Part shown: positions 55,664 to 62,911 of the stretch, one piece after another
Position numbering within the stretch: the stretch's first letter is position 1
Layout: the number at the start of each line of letters is the position of its first letter
Source of the DNA: Bacteroidota bacterium
GTDB taxonomy: Bacteria > Bacteroidota > Bacteroidia > Bacteroidales > FEN-979
Direction of reading: 5' to 3'
Length of the DNA: 64,000 nucleotides
NCBI GenBank assembly: GCA_026391795.1
Contig: JAPLDI010000028.1
Location: 1 to 64,000 of the forward strand
Made by a program: the position numbers and the translations under genes
Notes under the pieces: model-generated
Database searches by the model: none
What the model saw: the letters and a program-made list of their open reading frames with translations, nothing else
Told to the model about the DNA's origin: nothing

Positions 55664-56185
55664 ATGGATCTCCGAGATTTTAAAATACAGGTCTTCCCGT
55701 TGAAAGACAAATTGTTCAGGCTGGCGAAACGGTTGCTGAACGACCCTGAGGAAGCCCAGGACATCGTGCAGGAAGCCTTTATCAAATTGTGGAACCGGAG
55801 AGAGACATTGAATGAATACAGGAGTGTGGAGGCACTGGCAGTAGTAACGACCCGCAATCTCTGCCTGGATAAATTAAAAGCGAAGAAGTACCCGGCTGAA
55901 AGCATAGACAGACTGAAGGCAGATATCCCCGATATGGGGTCAGACCTGGAAAAAGACAAGGAGCTGATTGCACTGACAGATAAAATCAAGGAAATCATCG
56001 GGACACTGCCGGAACAAATGAAAACGATCATGCAGCTACGCGACATTGAAGGTTATGATTTTGAAGAAATTGCGGAGGTTTTGGGGATGAATGAAAACAC
56101 CATCCGGGTCAACCTCTCAAGGGCAAGAAAAAAGGTCAGGGAAATAATGATAAATAAAAAAATATATGAATTCCAACGAAATTGA
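55664..56185 (+). CDS. ECF-type RNA polymerase sigma factor
   Basis: This 173-residue sigma-70 family protein has region 2 (KLFRLAKRLLNDPEEAQDIVQEAFIKLWNRR, about 18-48) and region 4 (LPEQMKTIMQLRDIEGYDFEEIAEVLGMNENTIRVNLSRARKKVREIM, about 115-163). Region 3 is absent, as in ECF sigma factors. Its 3' end overlaps the next gene by 20 bases, so the pair is translationally coupled. It probably directs expression of this operon and other targets; the signal is not apparent. Confidence 0.92.
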   Translation: MDLRDFKIQVFPLKDKLFRLAKRLLNDPEEAQDIVQEAFIKLWNRRETLNEYRSVEALAVVTTRNLCLDKLKAKKYPAESIDRLKADIPDMGSDLEKDKELIALTDKIKEIIGTLPEQMKTIMQLRDIEGYDFEEIAEVLGMNENTIRVNLSRARKKVREIMINKKIYEFQRN

Positions 56186-56732
56186 ACGATTGCTGGAGAA
56201 GTTCTATGAAGCGGGCACGACACCGGCTGAAGAACGGCAGCTCAGGGAATTCTTCTCGGGGGAAGCTGTTCCGCCGCATCTTGCAGAGCATGCCGATCTT
56301 TTCCGCTTTTATCGTGAGGAGAAAAAGGAAAAGCTTCCGGACCCGGAATTTGAAAGCCGGTTCCTGGCTGCGATCAAGGAAACACCCTCGATCCCGGAAT
56401 ATTCAAAGAGAAAGCGTACCATCTATCTTACCGGGGTTGCAGCCCTTGTCCTCCTCCTGATCGGGATTTTCTTCACCTACCGGAATCCTTCAATAAACAA
56501 TGAGGAAGCTGAAATCGCCTATCAGCAGGCAGAATACGCACTGGCCATGGTTTCCGTAAACCTGAATTCAGGCCTTGTCCAGATGCAAAAGCTTGACAAT
56601 TTCGAGGCAGGACTGAATCAAGCACAAAAACTGAAAGCCTTTCAGACAGGCCTCGACCAGATGACGAAATTTTCAAAATTTTATCAATACCAGCAAATTA
56701 TTATCAACCCGGGCGATCAACACCGCCCATAA
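56166..56732 (+). CDS. Membrane protein, probable anti-sigma factor
   Basis: This 188-residue protein starts inside the sigma gene. The first 85 residues are hydrophilic and helical (NEIERLLEKFYEAGTTPAEERQLREFF), one transmembrane helix lies at about 82-102 (TIYLTGVAALVLLLIGIFFTY), and about 85 residues follow outside the membrane. This layout and the coupling suggest that it holds the sigma factor at the membrane, although no zinc-binding HxxxCxxC motif is visible. Confidence 0.8.
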   Translation: MNSNEIERLLEKFYEAGTTPAEERQLREFFSGEAVPPHLAEHADLFRFYREEKKEKLPDPEFESRFLAAIKETPSIPEYSKRKRTIYLTGVAALVLLLIGIFFTYRNPSINNEEAEIAYQQAEYALAMVSVNLNSGLVQMQKLDNFEAGLNQAQKLKAFQTGLDQMTKFSKFYQYQQIIINPGDQHRP

Positions 56733-56744
56733 ATACACGCTACA

Positions 56745-57299
56745 ATGAAAACCGTGAAATTAACATTCGTATTACTTGCCGTCTTCGCTCTTTCAGCCAT
56801 GACTAAGGCCCAGAGTCCATTTGACAAATTTTATGAGAAATACAGCACACAGGATGGATATACTTCCGTGAACATAACCAAGGAGCTTTTCCAGATGTTT
56901 GCAGGTATGGGCGACAATGTAAAGGACACCAGTGCGCAGGAGATGAAAAAAGTGATCAGTCAGCTCAACGGACTGAAAGTGTTAAGTTGTAAACCCGATT
57001 CACTGAAACCCGGGAAGGCCACCATATTCTATAATGAGGCAGTTGCAATTTTCAACAACTCCAATTACAAGGAGCTGATGACCGTGAATGATGACGGAAG
57101 CAACATCCGTTTTCTTACCCGTCAGGACGGAAAAGGGAAGATTGCCGAGATGGTCATGATGGCAAAAGGAAAAGATGAAATTGTCGTCCTCGACATGACG
57201 GGTCAGATCGACCTCTCTACAATCTCAAAGATCTCGAAATCCATGAACATCCATGGCATGGAAAATCTTCAGAAAATGAAGGACAGCCATAAAAAATAA
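56745..57299 (+). CDS. DUF4252 domain protein, secreted
   Basis: This 184-residue protein has a signal peptide (cleavage after TKAQ near residue 23) and the DUF4252 fold typical of Bacteroidota: FDKFYEKYSTQDGYTSVNITKELFQMF near the start and VVLDMTGQIDLSTISKISKSMNI near the end. It is the third gene of the sigma/anti-sigma operon and ends at a strong terminator. Such proteins often accompany ECF sigma factors in this phylum; the function is unknown. Confidence 0.87.
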   Translation: MKTVKLTFVLLAVFALSAMTKAQSPFDKFYEKYSTQDGYTSVNITKELFQMFAGMGDNVKDTSAQEMKKVISQLNGLKVLSCKPDSLKPGKATIFYNEAVAIFNNSNYKELMTVNDDGSNIRFLTRQDGKGKIAEMVMMAKGKDEIVVLDMTGQIDLSTISKISKSMNIHGMENLQKMKDSHKK

Positions 57300-57325
57300 A
57301 AAGAAAATTCAGGCGAGTTTGAATG

Positions 57326-57364
57326 AAGATCTCCGGAAGCCATGGCTTTCCGGAGATCTTTTTT
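57326..57364 (+). terminator. Intrinsic terminator of the ECF operon
   Basis: AAGATCTCCGGAA (57326-57338) pairs perfectly with TTCCGGAGATCTT (57348-57360) around a small GCCATGGC loop. A T-run follows to 57364. It lies 27 bases past the DUF4252 stop. Confidence 0.88.
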
Positions 57365-57398
57365 AGTGTGCTCCGGGTAAGGACCAGAACCGGGTTGA

Positions 57399-58673
57399 TC
57401 AGATCTTTGTCAGCAGGATCTTGTCGATCCTGTTTCCGTCCATATCCACGATCTCGAACCGGTAGCCTCGCCAGGAAAGCGAATCTCCCGTTTTCGGGAT
57501 TTCTTTCAGCTGATGGATCACAAATCCTGCGATGGAATGAAACTGGACATCCGTAAAATCGTAATCTTCGATCTCGAATTCATGGATAAACTCAAAAAAA
57601 GCAAGCTTGCCGTCGATCAGCCAGCTCCCGTCCGAACGCTTGATGACTTCTGGTTCATCCATGTCGGTAATATCGCCTACGAGCCCGTCGAGGATGTCAT
57701 TGATCGTGATGATCCCTTCGATGGAACCGAACTCATCTACAACAAGTCCGCAATGAATCCGGGTTTCTTTGAACTTTTCCAGTACCTGGTAGGCCTTTTT
57801 ATCACTCGGCACGATGTTCACCTTTTTAACATACTTCTTCAGGTCGAGGTCAGGCTGCTTTAACATGGCGATCAGAAGGTCCTTGGCATAAATGATCCCG
57901 AGCACATTGTCAAGTTCCTTGACACAAAGAGGATAAATAGAATGCGTATTATCGGTAATGATTTTCACATTTTCATCGTTCGACTGTTCGGAATTCAGCC
58001 AGGCGATGTCGTTACGGTGGGTCATCAGGGCTCCGATGCGCTGATCACCCAGGTGAAAAACACGCTCCACAATGTCCTGCTCGATCTCCTGGATCTCCCC
58101 TACTTCTGTTCCTTCTTCCAGCAGCGCCCTTATCTCCTCTTCGGTGACCTGTGAATCCCCTTTCTTCCGGATACCGAAGATGTTAACGATGATATCTGTA
58201 GTGCGACTCAGGAGCCAGACAAAAGGCCACATGATCCTGGAAAGAAGGACCATGGGTTTTGCAATGGCCATCGCGATGGATTCAGGGTTCGTCATCCCCA
58301 TCCTTTTGGGAACGAGCTCACCGATGATGATGGAGAAGAAGGTGATGAGAAAAACAATGATGACAAGTGAAAGATTATAACTGTAAGGTTCAACTATACC
58401 AAGGCTGAACAGTTTTGTATCGAGCTCATGTGTCAAACCGGTACCCCCGAAAACCCCGATCAGGATTGCGATGAGTGTTATCCCCACTTGTATTGTTGAA
58501 AGAAAATGGTTGGGTGATTCGGAGAGATGAAGGACAAGCCCTGCCTTCCTGTTCCCCTTTCGCACAAGTTCTTCCAGTCTCGACTTTCGGGACGACACAA
58601 TGGCGATCTCCGACATGGCAAACAGTCCATTAAGAAGGATCAGGAAAATCAGAATAATAATTTGTTCGGCCAT
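57399..58673 (-). CDS. CNNM/CorC-family (hemolysin-like) membrane protein
   Basis: This 424-residue inner-membrane protein combines a DUF21/CNNM transmembrane domain (about 1-190, three to four helices), two CBS domains (about 205-330) and a CorC_HlyC domain at the C-terminus (about 345-424). Members are linked to magnesium or cobalt homeostasis. The ATG at 58673 is chosen over an in-frame TTG at 58685. It converges with the ECF operon. The term hemolysin is a historical name and is not supported as a function here. Confidence 0.92.
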   Translation of the reverse strand: MAEQIIILIFLILLNGLFAMSEIAIVSSRKSRLEELVRKGNRKAGLVLHLSESPNHFLSTIQVGITLIAILIGVFGGTGLTHELDTKLFSLGIVEPYSYNLSLVIIVFLITFFSIIIGELVPKRMGMTNPESIAMAIAKPMVLLSRIMWPFVWLLSRTTDIIVNIFGIRKKGDSQVTEEEIRALLEEGTEVGEIQEIEQDIVERVFHLGDQRIGALMTHRNDIAWLNSEQSNDENVKIITDNTHSIYPLCVKELDNVLGIIYAKDLLIAMLKQPDLDLKKYVKKVNIVPSDKKAYQVLEKFKETRIHCGLVVDEFGSIEGIITINDILDGLVGDITDMDEPEVIKRSDGSWLIDGKLAFFEFIHEFEIEDYDFTDVQFHSIAGFVIHQLKEIPKTGDSLSWRGYRFEIVDMDGNRIDKILLTKI

Positions 58674-58690
58674 TCTATAAAACAAACGTC

Positions 58691-58717
58691 TTCCGGCATC
58701 TCCTATTTCCGCCGGAA
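58691..58717. other. Short hairpin between cysK and the CNNM gene
   Basis: TTCCGGC (58691-58697) and GCCGGAA (58711-58717) form a 7-bp stem with a 13-base loop. It lies downstream of cysK on the minus strand, with no T-run. Confidence 0.35.
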
Positions 58718-58802
58718 TGATTCACAGTGCGAAAATACGAAAAATGACCGTTGTATCAAAACATCATTCCTGACTCTTCATCAGGCTGAAGGTGGCGGTG
58801 AA

Positions 58803-59714
58803 TTAAAATAACCCGTCAACAGACAGATACCGCTCTCCAGTATCGTAGGCGAAAGTAAGGATCCTGCTGTGGGGAGGAAGCTCAGGCGCTTTTTTAGCGA
58901 TCGCTGCCATGGAGGCCCCGGTCGAGATTCCTGCAAAGATCCCCTCTTCCCTTGCCAGTCTTTTTGCATAATCGAATGCTTCCTCTTTGCTCACCTGGAT
59001 GGTCCCGTCAAGAACAGCAGTGTGCAGATTCTGGGGGATGAACCCGGCGCCGATACCCTGTATAGGATGAGGTCCGGGTGATCCTCCACTAATCACCGGT
59101 GAAAGTTCCGGTTCGACCGCAAAGACCTTCAGCGACGGAAATTTAGTCTTCAACACCTCTCCCACGCCTGTGATATGACCGCCTGTGCCCACACCGGTAA
59201 TGAGGTAATCAAATCCTTTCGGAAAGTCCTGCAGGATCTCCGCCGCCGTGGTCTCTTTGTGGATGCTGATGTTGGCCGGGTTATCAAACTGGGATGGAAT
59301 CCAGGAACCGGGATTGGCCTCCGCCAGCTCCAGTGATTTCGCAATAGCCCCTTTCATACCCTTCTCACGCGGAGTCAGCTCCAGGCTGGCACCCAATACA
59401 AGCATCAGCCTGCGGCGCTCCAGCGACATGCTTTCCGGCATCACCAGGATCAGGGGATATCCTTTCACGGCAGCTACCATTGCCAGTCCGATCCCGGTAT
59501 TCCCGGAAGTGGGTTCGATGATAATGCTGCCCGGTTTCAGTTTTCCCGACCGCTCGGCTTCTTCAACCATGGCAAGAGCGATACGGTCCTTGATACTCGC
59601 CCCCGGGTTTGCCCTTTCGAGCTTTATCCAGACTTCCAATTCAGGCGGAAACAACCGGTTCAGCCTGACATGAGGTGTGTTTCCTATCGTTTTAAGAATG
59701 TTATCTGCTTTCAT
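58803..59714 (-). CDS. cysK: Cysteine synthase A (O-acetylserine sulfhydrylase)
   Basis: This 303-residue PLP enzyme makes cysteine from O-acetylserine and sulfide in the cytoplasm. The PLP lysine is Lys42 in [12 protein letters not shown]. The phosphate and substrate loops [12 protein letters not shown] and [18 protein letters not shown] are intact, as is [12 protein letters not shown] near the C-terminus. It starts 30 bases after the cysE stop, so cysE-cysK form one leftward operon that supplies both steps from serine to cysteine. Confidence 0.95.
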   Translation of the reverse strand: MKADNILKTIGNTPHVRLNRLFPPELEVWIKLERANPGASIKDRIALAMVEEAERSGKLKPGSIIIEPTSGNTGIGLAMVAAVKGYPLILVMPESMSLERRRLMLVLGASLELTPREKGMKGAIAKSLELAEANPGSWIPSQFDNPANISIHKETTAAEILQDFPKGFDYLITGVGTGGHITGVGEVLKTKFPSLKVFAVEPELSPVISGGSPGPHPIQGIGAGFIPQNLHTAVLDGTIQVSKEEAFDYAKRLAREEGIFAGISTGASMAAIAKKAPELPPHSRILTFAYDTGERYLSVDGLF

Positions 59715-59744
59715 TTTTCATACAATTTTTAAAAGATAATTTAA

Positions 59745-60578
59745 CTAAATAACCCAATCCATCGCTTCATCGAGGATCGGAGAGTTTTGTATCCGGTTCC
59801 GTGCCGTATTCATGACGACGGAATAGGGAGCCACGCTTGCGGTAAGCCAGACATTGCCCCCGATGATGGAATGATGTCCGATTTCTGTATTGCCGCCAAG
59901 GATGGTACATCCGGCATAGAGCACGACGGCATCACCAATCGAAGGATGGCGTTTTTTACTGGCATGCGCCTTTTCAACAGCAAGAGCCCCCAGCGTCACG
60001 CCCTGGTAAACCTTTACTTCTTTGCCAATGATGCACGTTTCACCAATCACCACTCCTGTGCCGTGATCGATGGCGAACGGACTGCTGATGGCTGCCCCCG
60101 GATGGATGTCGATCCCGGTGCGGCTGTGTGCATATTCTGACATCAGCCGGGGCAGGTAGGGAATGTTCAGCTTGTAGAGTTCATGGGCAAACCGGTGCAC
60201 GGCAATCGCATAAAATCCCGGATATGTTATGATTACTTCATCGATCGAATTGGTCGCAGGATCGGAAGCTTCAATAAACGAGGCGTCATGCAGCAGTAGA
60301 TTATAAACGGATATGAGACTGTGAAAGAAAGAATCCGCCAGGGTTTCAGCACCTGCATCATCCGTTTTACAACAAACCTTAATCATCGGACACAACTCCT
60401 GCTTAACGGTATCCAGGCAGCCGGTGATCATAAATTCATTCTTTGAGCAGCCCTGGCCAAAGAGCAGGGTCATCAGTTTATCAATGATCCGTTCGGCGTG
60501 ACTGCGCTCAGGGATTACTGCCAGTGAATCTCTTTTTATTTTATATATAAACCTGGCAAACTCTTCCAGTGATTCCAT
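59745..60578 (-). CDS. cysE: Serine O-acetyltransferase
   Basis: This 277-residue enzyme acetylates serine with acetyl-CoA. The helical N-terminal half (about 1-150) is followed by the left-handed beta-helix of hexapeptide repeats: GIDIHPGAAISSPFAIDHGTGVVIGETCIIG, then VYQGVTLGALAV and HPSIGDAVVLYAGCTILGG. His and Asp in the DHGTG segment are expected in catalysis. The long N-terminal region fits the EpsC-like SAT type. A TACCTTTG box lies 73 bases upstream. Confidence 0.93.
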   Translation of the reverse strand: MESLEEFARFIYKIKRDSLAVIPERSHAERIIDKLMTLLFGQGCSKNEFMITGCLDTVKQELCPMIKVCCKTDDAGAETLADSFFHSLISVYNLLLHDASFIEASDPATNSIDEVIITYPGFYAIAVHRFAHELYKLNIPYLPRLMSEYAHSRTGIDIHPGAAISSPFAIDHGTGVVIGETCIIGKEVKVYQGVTLGALAVEKAHASKKRHPSIGDAVVLYAGCTILGGNTEIGHHSIIGGNVWLTASVAPYSVVMNTARNRIQNSPILDEAMDWVI

Positions 60579-60650
60579 TCTTCAGGCAAAAACATTCTGG
60601 TAAATAACAACGGAAACAGCGAATTATGTTGATTTAAAGTTCCCGGACGG

Positions 60651-60658
60651 CAAAGGTA
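60651..60658 (-). promoter_or_regulatory. Possible -7 box of cysE-cysK
   Basis: TACCTTTG on the minus strand matches the Bacteroidota -7 consensus TAnnTTTG. A clear -33 TTTG was not found at 19 bases; the upstream region is very A/T rich. Confidence 0.4.
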
Positions 60659-60801
60659 CTATCGAAATATAAAAATGATATCATATGATAAATATATATA
60701 TGTTTTTTGCACTAAAATATTCTCCGGGCTCCATGCATACGGATGGAAGGAACCCGAAATTTCGAGGAAGGAGTATAAGAGCTTTCCCTGAGAGAATGTA
60801 T

Positions 60802-61335
60802 TCAGAGAAGAAAGTAAACCAGGATAATCCCGGCAATACCTGTAAGAATACTGCCGTACCACAACCATTTGCGGCGGGTCAATGCAGAAATGGCACAGAT
60901 GGCAATGGAGATCTGGAAAAGGGTAACGCCTTTTGCAAGCGCATTGTGACGGTGAAGGTACCTGCCCGATCCTTCCTGCTTCTCGGAAGCTTCTTTTTTG
61001 ATCTCTTTCTGTTCCTCCCTGTACCGTTCGGCATTCCGGGTATCTTCCGGTGCAGTTTCCTTACCCAGCTGTTTCAGGAGGTCCATTTTGTTTTCCAGTA
61101 CCGCAGCTTTTATTCCCTTTGCCTGGTAGAACGACCACTGGTCGGAAGCCTGGATCTGTTCGATCATGGCTTCGTTTGCATAATGTCCGGCAAAAAGTGC
61201 GGTGATGGCTGCAAGAACAGAAAGCAGAGCAGCCGTGAGGGCGACCTTCATGATCCAGCTTTCCTGGCTGTGTTCTAATGAGTGTTCTATCTGTTCGTGA
61301 AGGTGTTCGGTCGGGACTTCAATTTCTTCTGGCAT
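60802..61335 (-). CDS. DUF4337 membrane protein
   Basis: This 177-residue protein starts at the ATG at 61335 (an upstream TTG would sit inside the -7 box). One transmembrane helix at about 30-50 (VALTAALLSVLAAITALFAGH), a long charged coiled-coil-like middle (about 55-130) and two helices near the C-terminus (about 135-177) fit DUF4337. The function is unknown. It stands alone with its own promoter-like box. Confidence 0.85.
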   Translation of the reverse strand: MPEEIEVPTEHLHEQIEHSLEHSQESWIMKVALTAALLSVLAAITALFAGHYANEAMIEQIQASDQWSFYQAKGIKAAVLENKMDLLKQLGKETAPEDTRNAERYREEQKEIKKEASEKQEGSGRYLHRHNALAKGVTLFQISIAICAISALTRRKWLWYGSILTGIAGIILVYFLL

Positions 61336-61359
61336 AACTTTTCGTTTTGATTCAGTGTG

Positions 61360-61367
61360 CAAATTTA
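61360..61367 (-). promoter_or_regulatory. Possible -7 box of the DUF4337 gene
   Basis: TAAATTTG on the minus strand is an exact TAnnTTTG match, 25 bases before the start codon. TTTG at 61395-61392 is 24 bases upstream, wider than usual. Confidence 0.4.
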
Positions 61368-61408
61368 GGCTGACAATTCAAATCATGATCACAAAACAAG
61401 TGTAATTT

Positions 61409-61651
61409 TTATCTTTTCCCGGTAATGGTACGTATCAATGCAACGAGGGATACAACCGCCCAGATCCCTTCAAGGATGATAAATGGAAGGTACTGCAACA
61501 GAATGGAGGCAAAGCATGCCAGTCCGGAACCAGCAAGGTTCAGGAACAAATACAAAGGGCTGTTCAGGCGAAGGACCCCGGTGAGGTTCAGGAAGAATGC
61601 TACAAGGAGCAGGAAAACGCCTGTGAAGCCGATAAGGTCTGTAAGCGTCAT
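61409..61651 (-). CDS. Small membrane protein, CBU_0592-like
   Basis: This 80-residue protein is nearly all hydrophobic, with three helices: ..DLIGFTGVFLLLVAFFLNL, LYLFLNLAGSGLACFASILL and FIILEGIWAVVSLVALI. The pattern fits the CBU_0592 family of small membrane proteins, whose role is not known. It has its own TACATTTG box 23 bases upstream. Confidence 0.8.
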   Translation of the reverse strand: MTLTDLIGFTGVFLLLVAFFLNLTGVLRLNSPLYLFLNLAGSGLACFASILLQYLPFIILEGIWAVVSLVALIRTITGKR

Positions 61652-61673
61652 AGAGTAGCATGATTTATCAGCA

Positions 61674-61681
61674 CAAATGTA
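61674..61681 (-). promoter_or_regulatory. Possible -7 box of the small membrane protein gene
   Basis: TACATTTG on the minus strand matches TAnnTTTG. No -33 partner at 19 bases was found. Confidence 0.35.
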
Positions 61682-61760
61682 ATGAATTCAAAGGAGAAAA
61701 TTTCAGCGGCTACATCCTGCCGGTTTTGTATTTTCAATGGATTTTTTTCGGAAATTCGTT

Positions 61761-61973
61761 GCTGGATGCTGGATGCTGGATGCTGGATGCTGGATGCTGG
61801 ATGCTGGATGCTGGATGCTGGATGCTGGATGCTGGATGCTGGATGCTGGATGCTGGATGCTGGATGCTGGATGCTGGATGCTGGATGCTGGATGCTGGAG
61901 ATGCTGGATGCTGGATGTTGGATGCTGGATGCTCGATGCTGGATGCTCGATGCTGGATGCTGGATGCTGGATA
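61761..61973 (+). repeat. Long GGATGCT heptamer array
   Basis: About 30 tandem copies of GGATGCT, the longest array in the window. One phase break (CTGGAGATGCTGG near 61895) and point variants (GGATGTT, CGATGCT) cluster in the right third. The left part is perfect, which suggests recent growth from that side. Open frames through it encode only MLDAGCW repeats and are not genes. Confidence 0.95.
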
Positions 61974-62050
61974 ATTGAATACTTAAGAACTAAAACCTAA
62001 AACCTAAAACCTAAAACCCAATACCCAATACCACTACCTAATACCCAAAA
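61974..62050 (+). repeat. ACCTAAA/AATACCC heptamer array before cutC
   Basis: About nine heptamers (CTAAAAC repeated, then CCAATAC and CTAATAC types) adjoin the GGATGCT array directly. They end in AATTCGTAATT just before the cutC start at 62063. Confidence 0.88.
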
Positions 62051-62062
62051 TTCGTAATTTTC

Positions 62063-62827
62063 ATGCTGCTCGAGGCTTGTGTTAATTCAGTTGTATCCGC
62101 GATAGAAGCGCAGAAAGGCGGTGCCGACCGTGTGGAGCTTTGTGAGAATATGCTTGAAGGAGGCTGTACGCCAAGTGCCGGGGCAATACAATCTGCCCGG
62201 CAGCACATTCACATCGGGCTGTTCGTGATGATCCGTCCGCGGGGCAGAGATTTTAATTACAATAGCATTGAGTTCGAGATCATGAAACAGGATGTAAGGT
62301 GTGCAAAGGAGCTGGGCGCTGACGGGGTTGTTTTCGGGATCCTTAATCCGGACGGGACGATTGACAAGGAACGGATGGAGCAGCTGGTAAACCTGGCACG
62401 ACCGATGGGCATCACCTGCCACCGGGCGTTTGACATGACCCGTGATGCTTATGAAGCCCTGAATGATCTGATCAGCCTTGGTATTGACCGTATCCTTACT
62501 TCCGGTCAGAGCGACAGCGCTTTGCTGGGAGCCCCGCTGATACGGGAATTGATCGAAAAGGCTCACGGCAGAATCATTCTGATGCCCGGCCATGGCATAA
62601 AAGAGAATAACCTCGAACAGGCAATCCGCGAAACCGGTGCAGATGAGTTCCATCTCTATCTCACGAAAAATGTAAAAACAAACATGCAGTTTACCCGTGA
62701 GGATGTAAAAATGGGCAAACCTGAACTCTCCGAATATGACACCAGTGTTGTTGATTGGAAAAGGGTTGCGGAGGCCAGGAAAATAATTACGAATTTTGAA
62801 CCAGGGATTGAGGGGAAAAGTTTATAA
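62063..62827 (+). CDS. cutC: CutC-family protein
   Basis: This 254-residue TIM-barrel protein belongs to the CutC family: LEACVNSVVSAIEAQKGGADRVELCENMLEGGCTPS at the N-terminus, then VMIRPRGRDF, HRAFDMTRD, ILTSGQ and a C-terminal EFHLYLTKN. The family is named for copper homeostasis, but its biochemical role is disputed. The last two codons and the TAA stop are part of a 9-bp tandem array. The gene is preceded by two heptamer arrays and followed by a glycosidase gene. Confidence 0.9.
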   Translation: MLLEACVNSVVSAIEAQKGGADRVELCENMLEGGCTPSAGAIQSARQHIHIGLFVMIRPRGRDFNYNSIEFEIMKQDVRCAKELGADGVVFGILNPDGTIDKERMEQLVNLARPMGITCHRAFDMTRDAYEALNDLISLGIDRILTSGQSDSALLGAPLIRELIEKAHGRIILMPGHGIKENNLEQAIRETGADEFHLYLTKNVKTNMQFTREDVKMGKPELSEYDTSVVDWKRVAEARKIITNFEPGIEGKSL

Positions 62828-62905
62828 AGTTTATAAAGTTCATAAAGTTTGTAAAGTTTATAAAGTTTGTAAAGTTTATAAAGTTGTAAAGTTTGTAAAG
62901 TGTAT
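62821..62905 (+). repeat. Nonamer array AAAGTTTRT overlapping the cutC stop
   Basis: About nine units of AAAGTTTAT/AAAGTTTGT begin in the last codons of cutC and include its stop codon. They run to within seven bases of the beta-galactosidase start. The unit is the reverse complement of that at 12322-12458. Confidence 0.9.
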
Positions 62906-62911
62906 GAGCCT

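Noticed and set aside
57399-58673. Hemolysin toxin
   Set aside because: The family is often labelled hemolysin, but the DUF21, CBS-pair and CorC_HlyC order marks a CNNM/CorC-type ion-homeostasis protein.
61660-62000. Proteins of about 90-105 residues with MLDAGCW repeats
   Set aside because: A 7-bp repeat without stop codons is open in all three forward frames and gives the same peptide period. There is no start context, and the repeat recurs in non-coding spacers.
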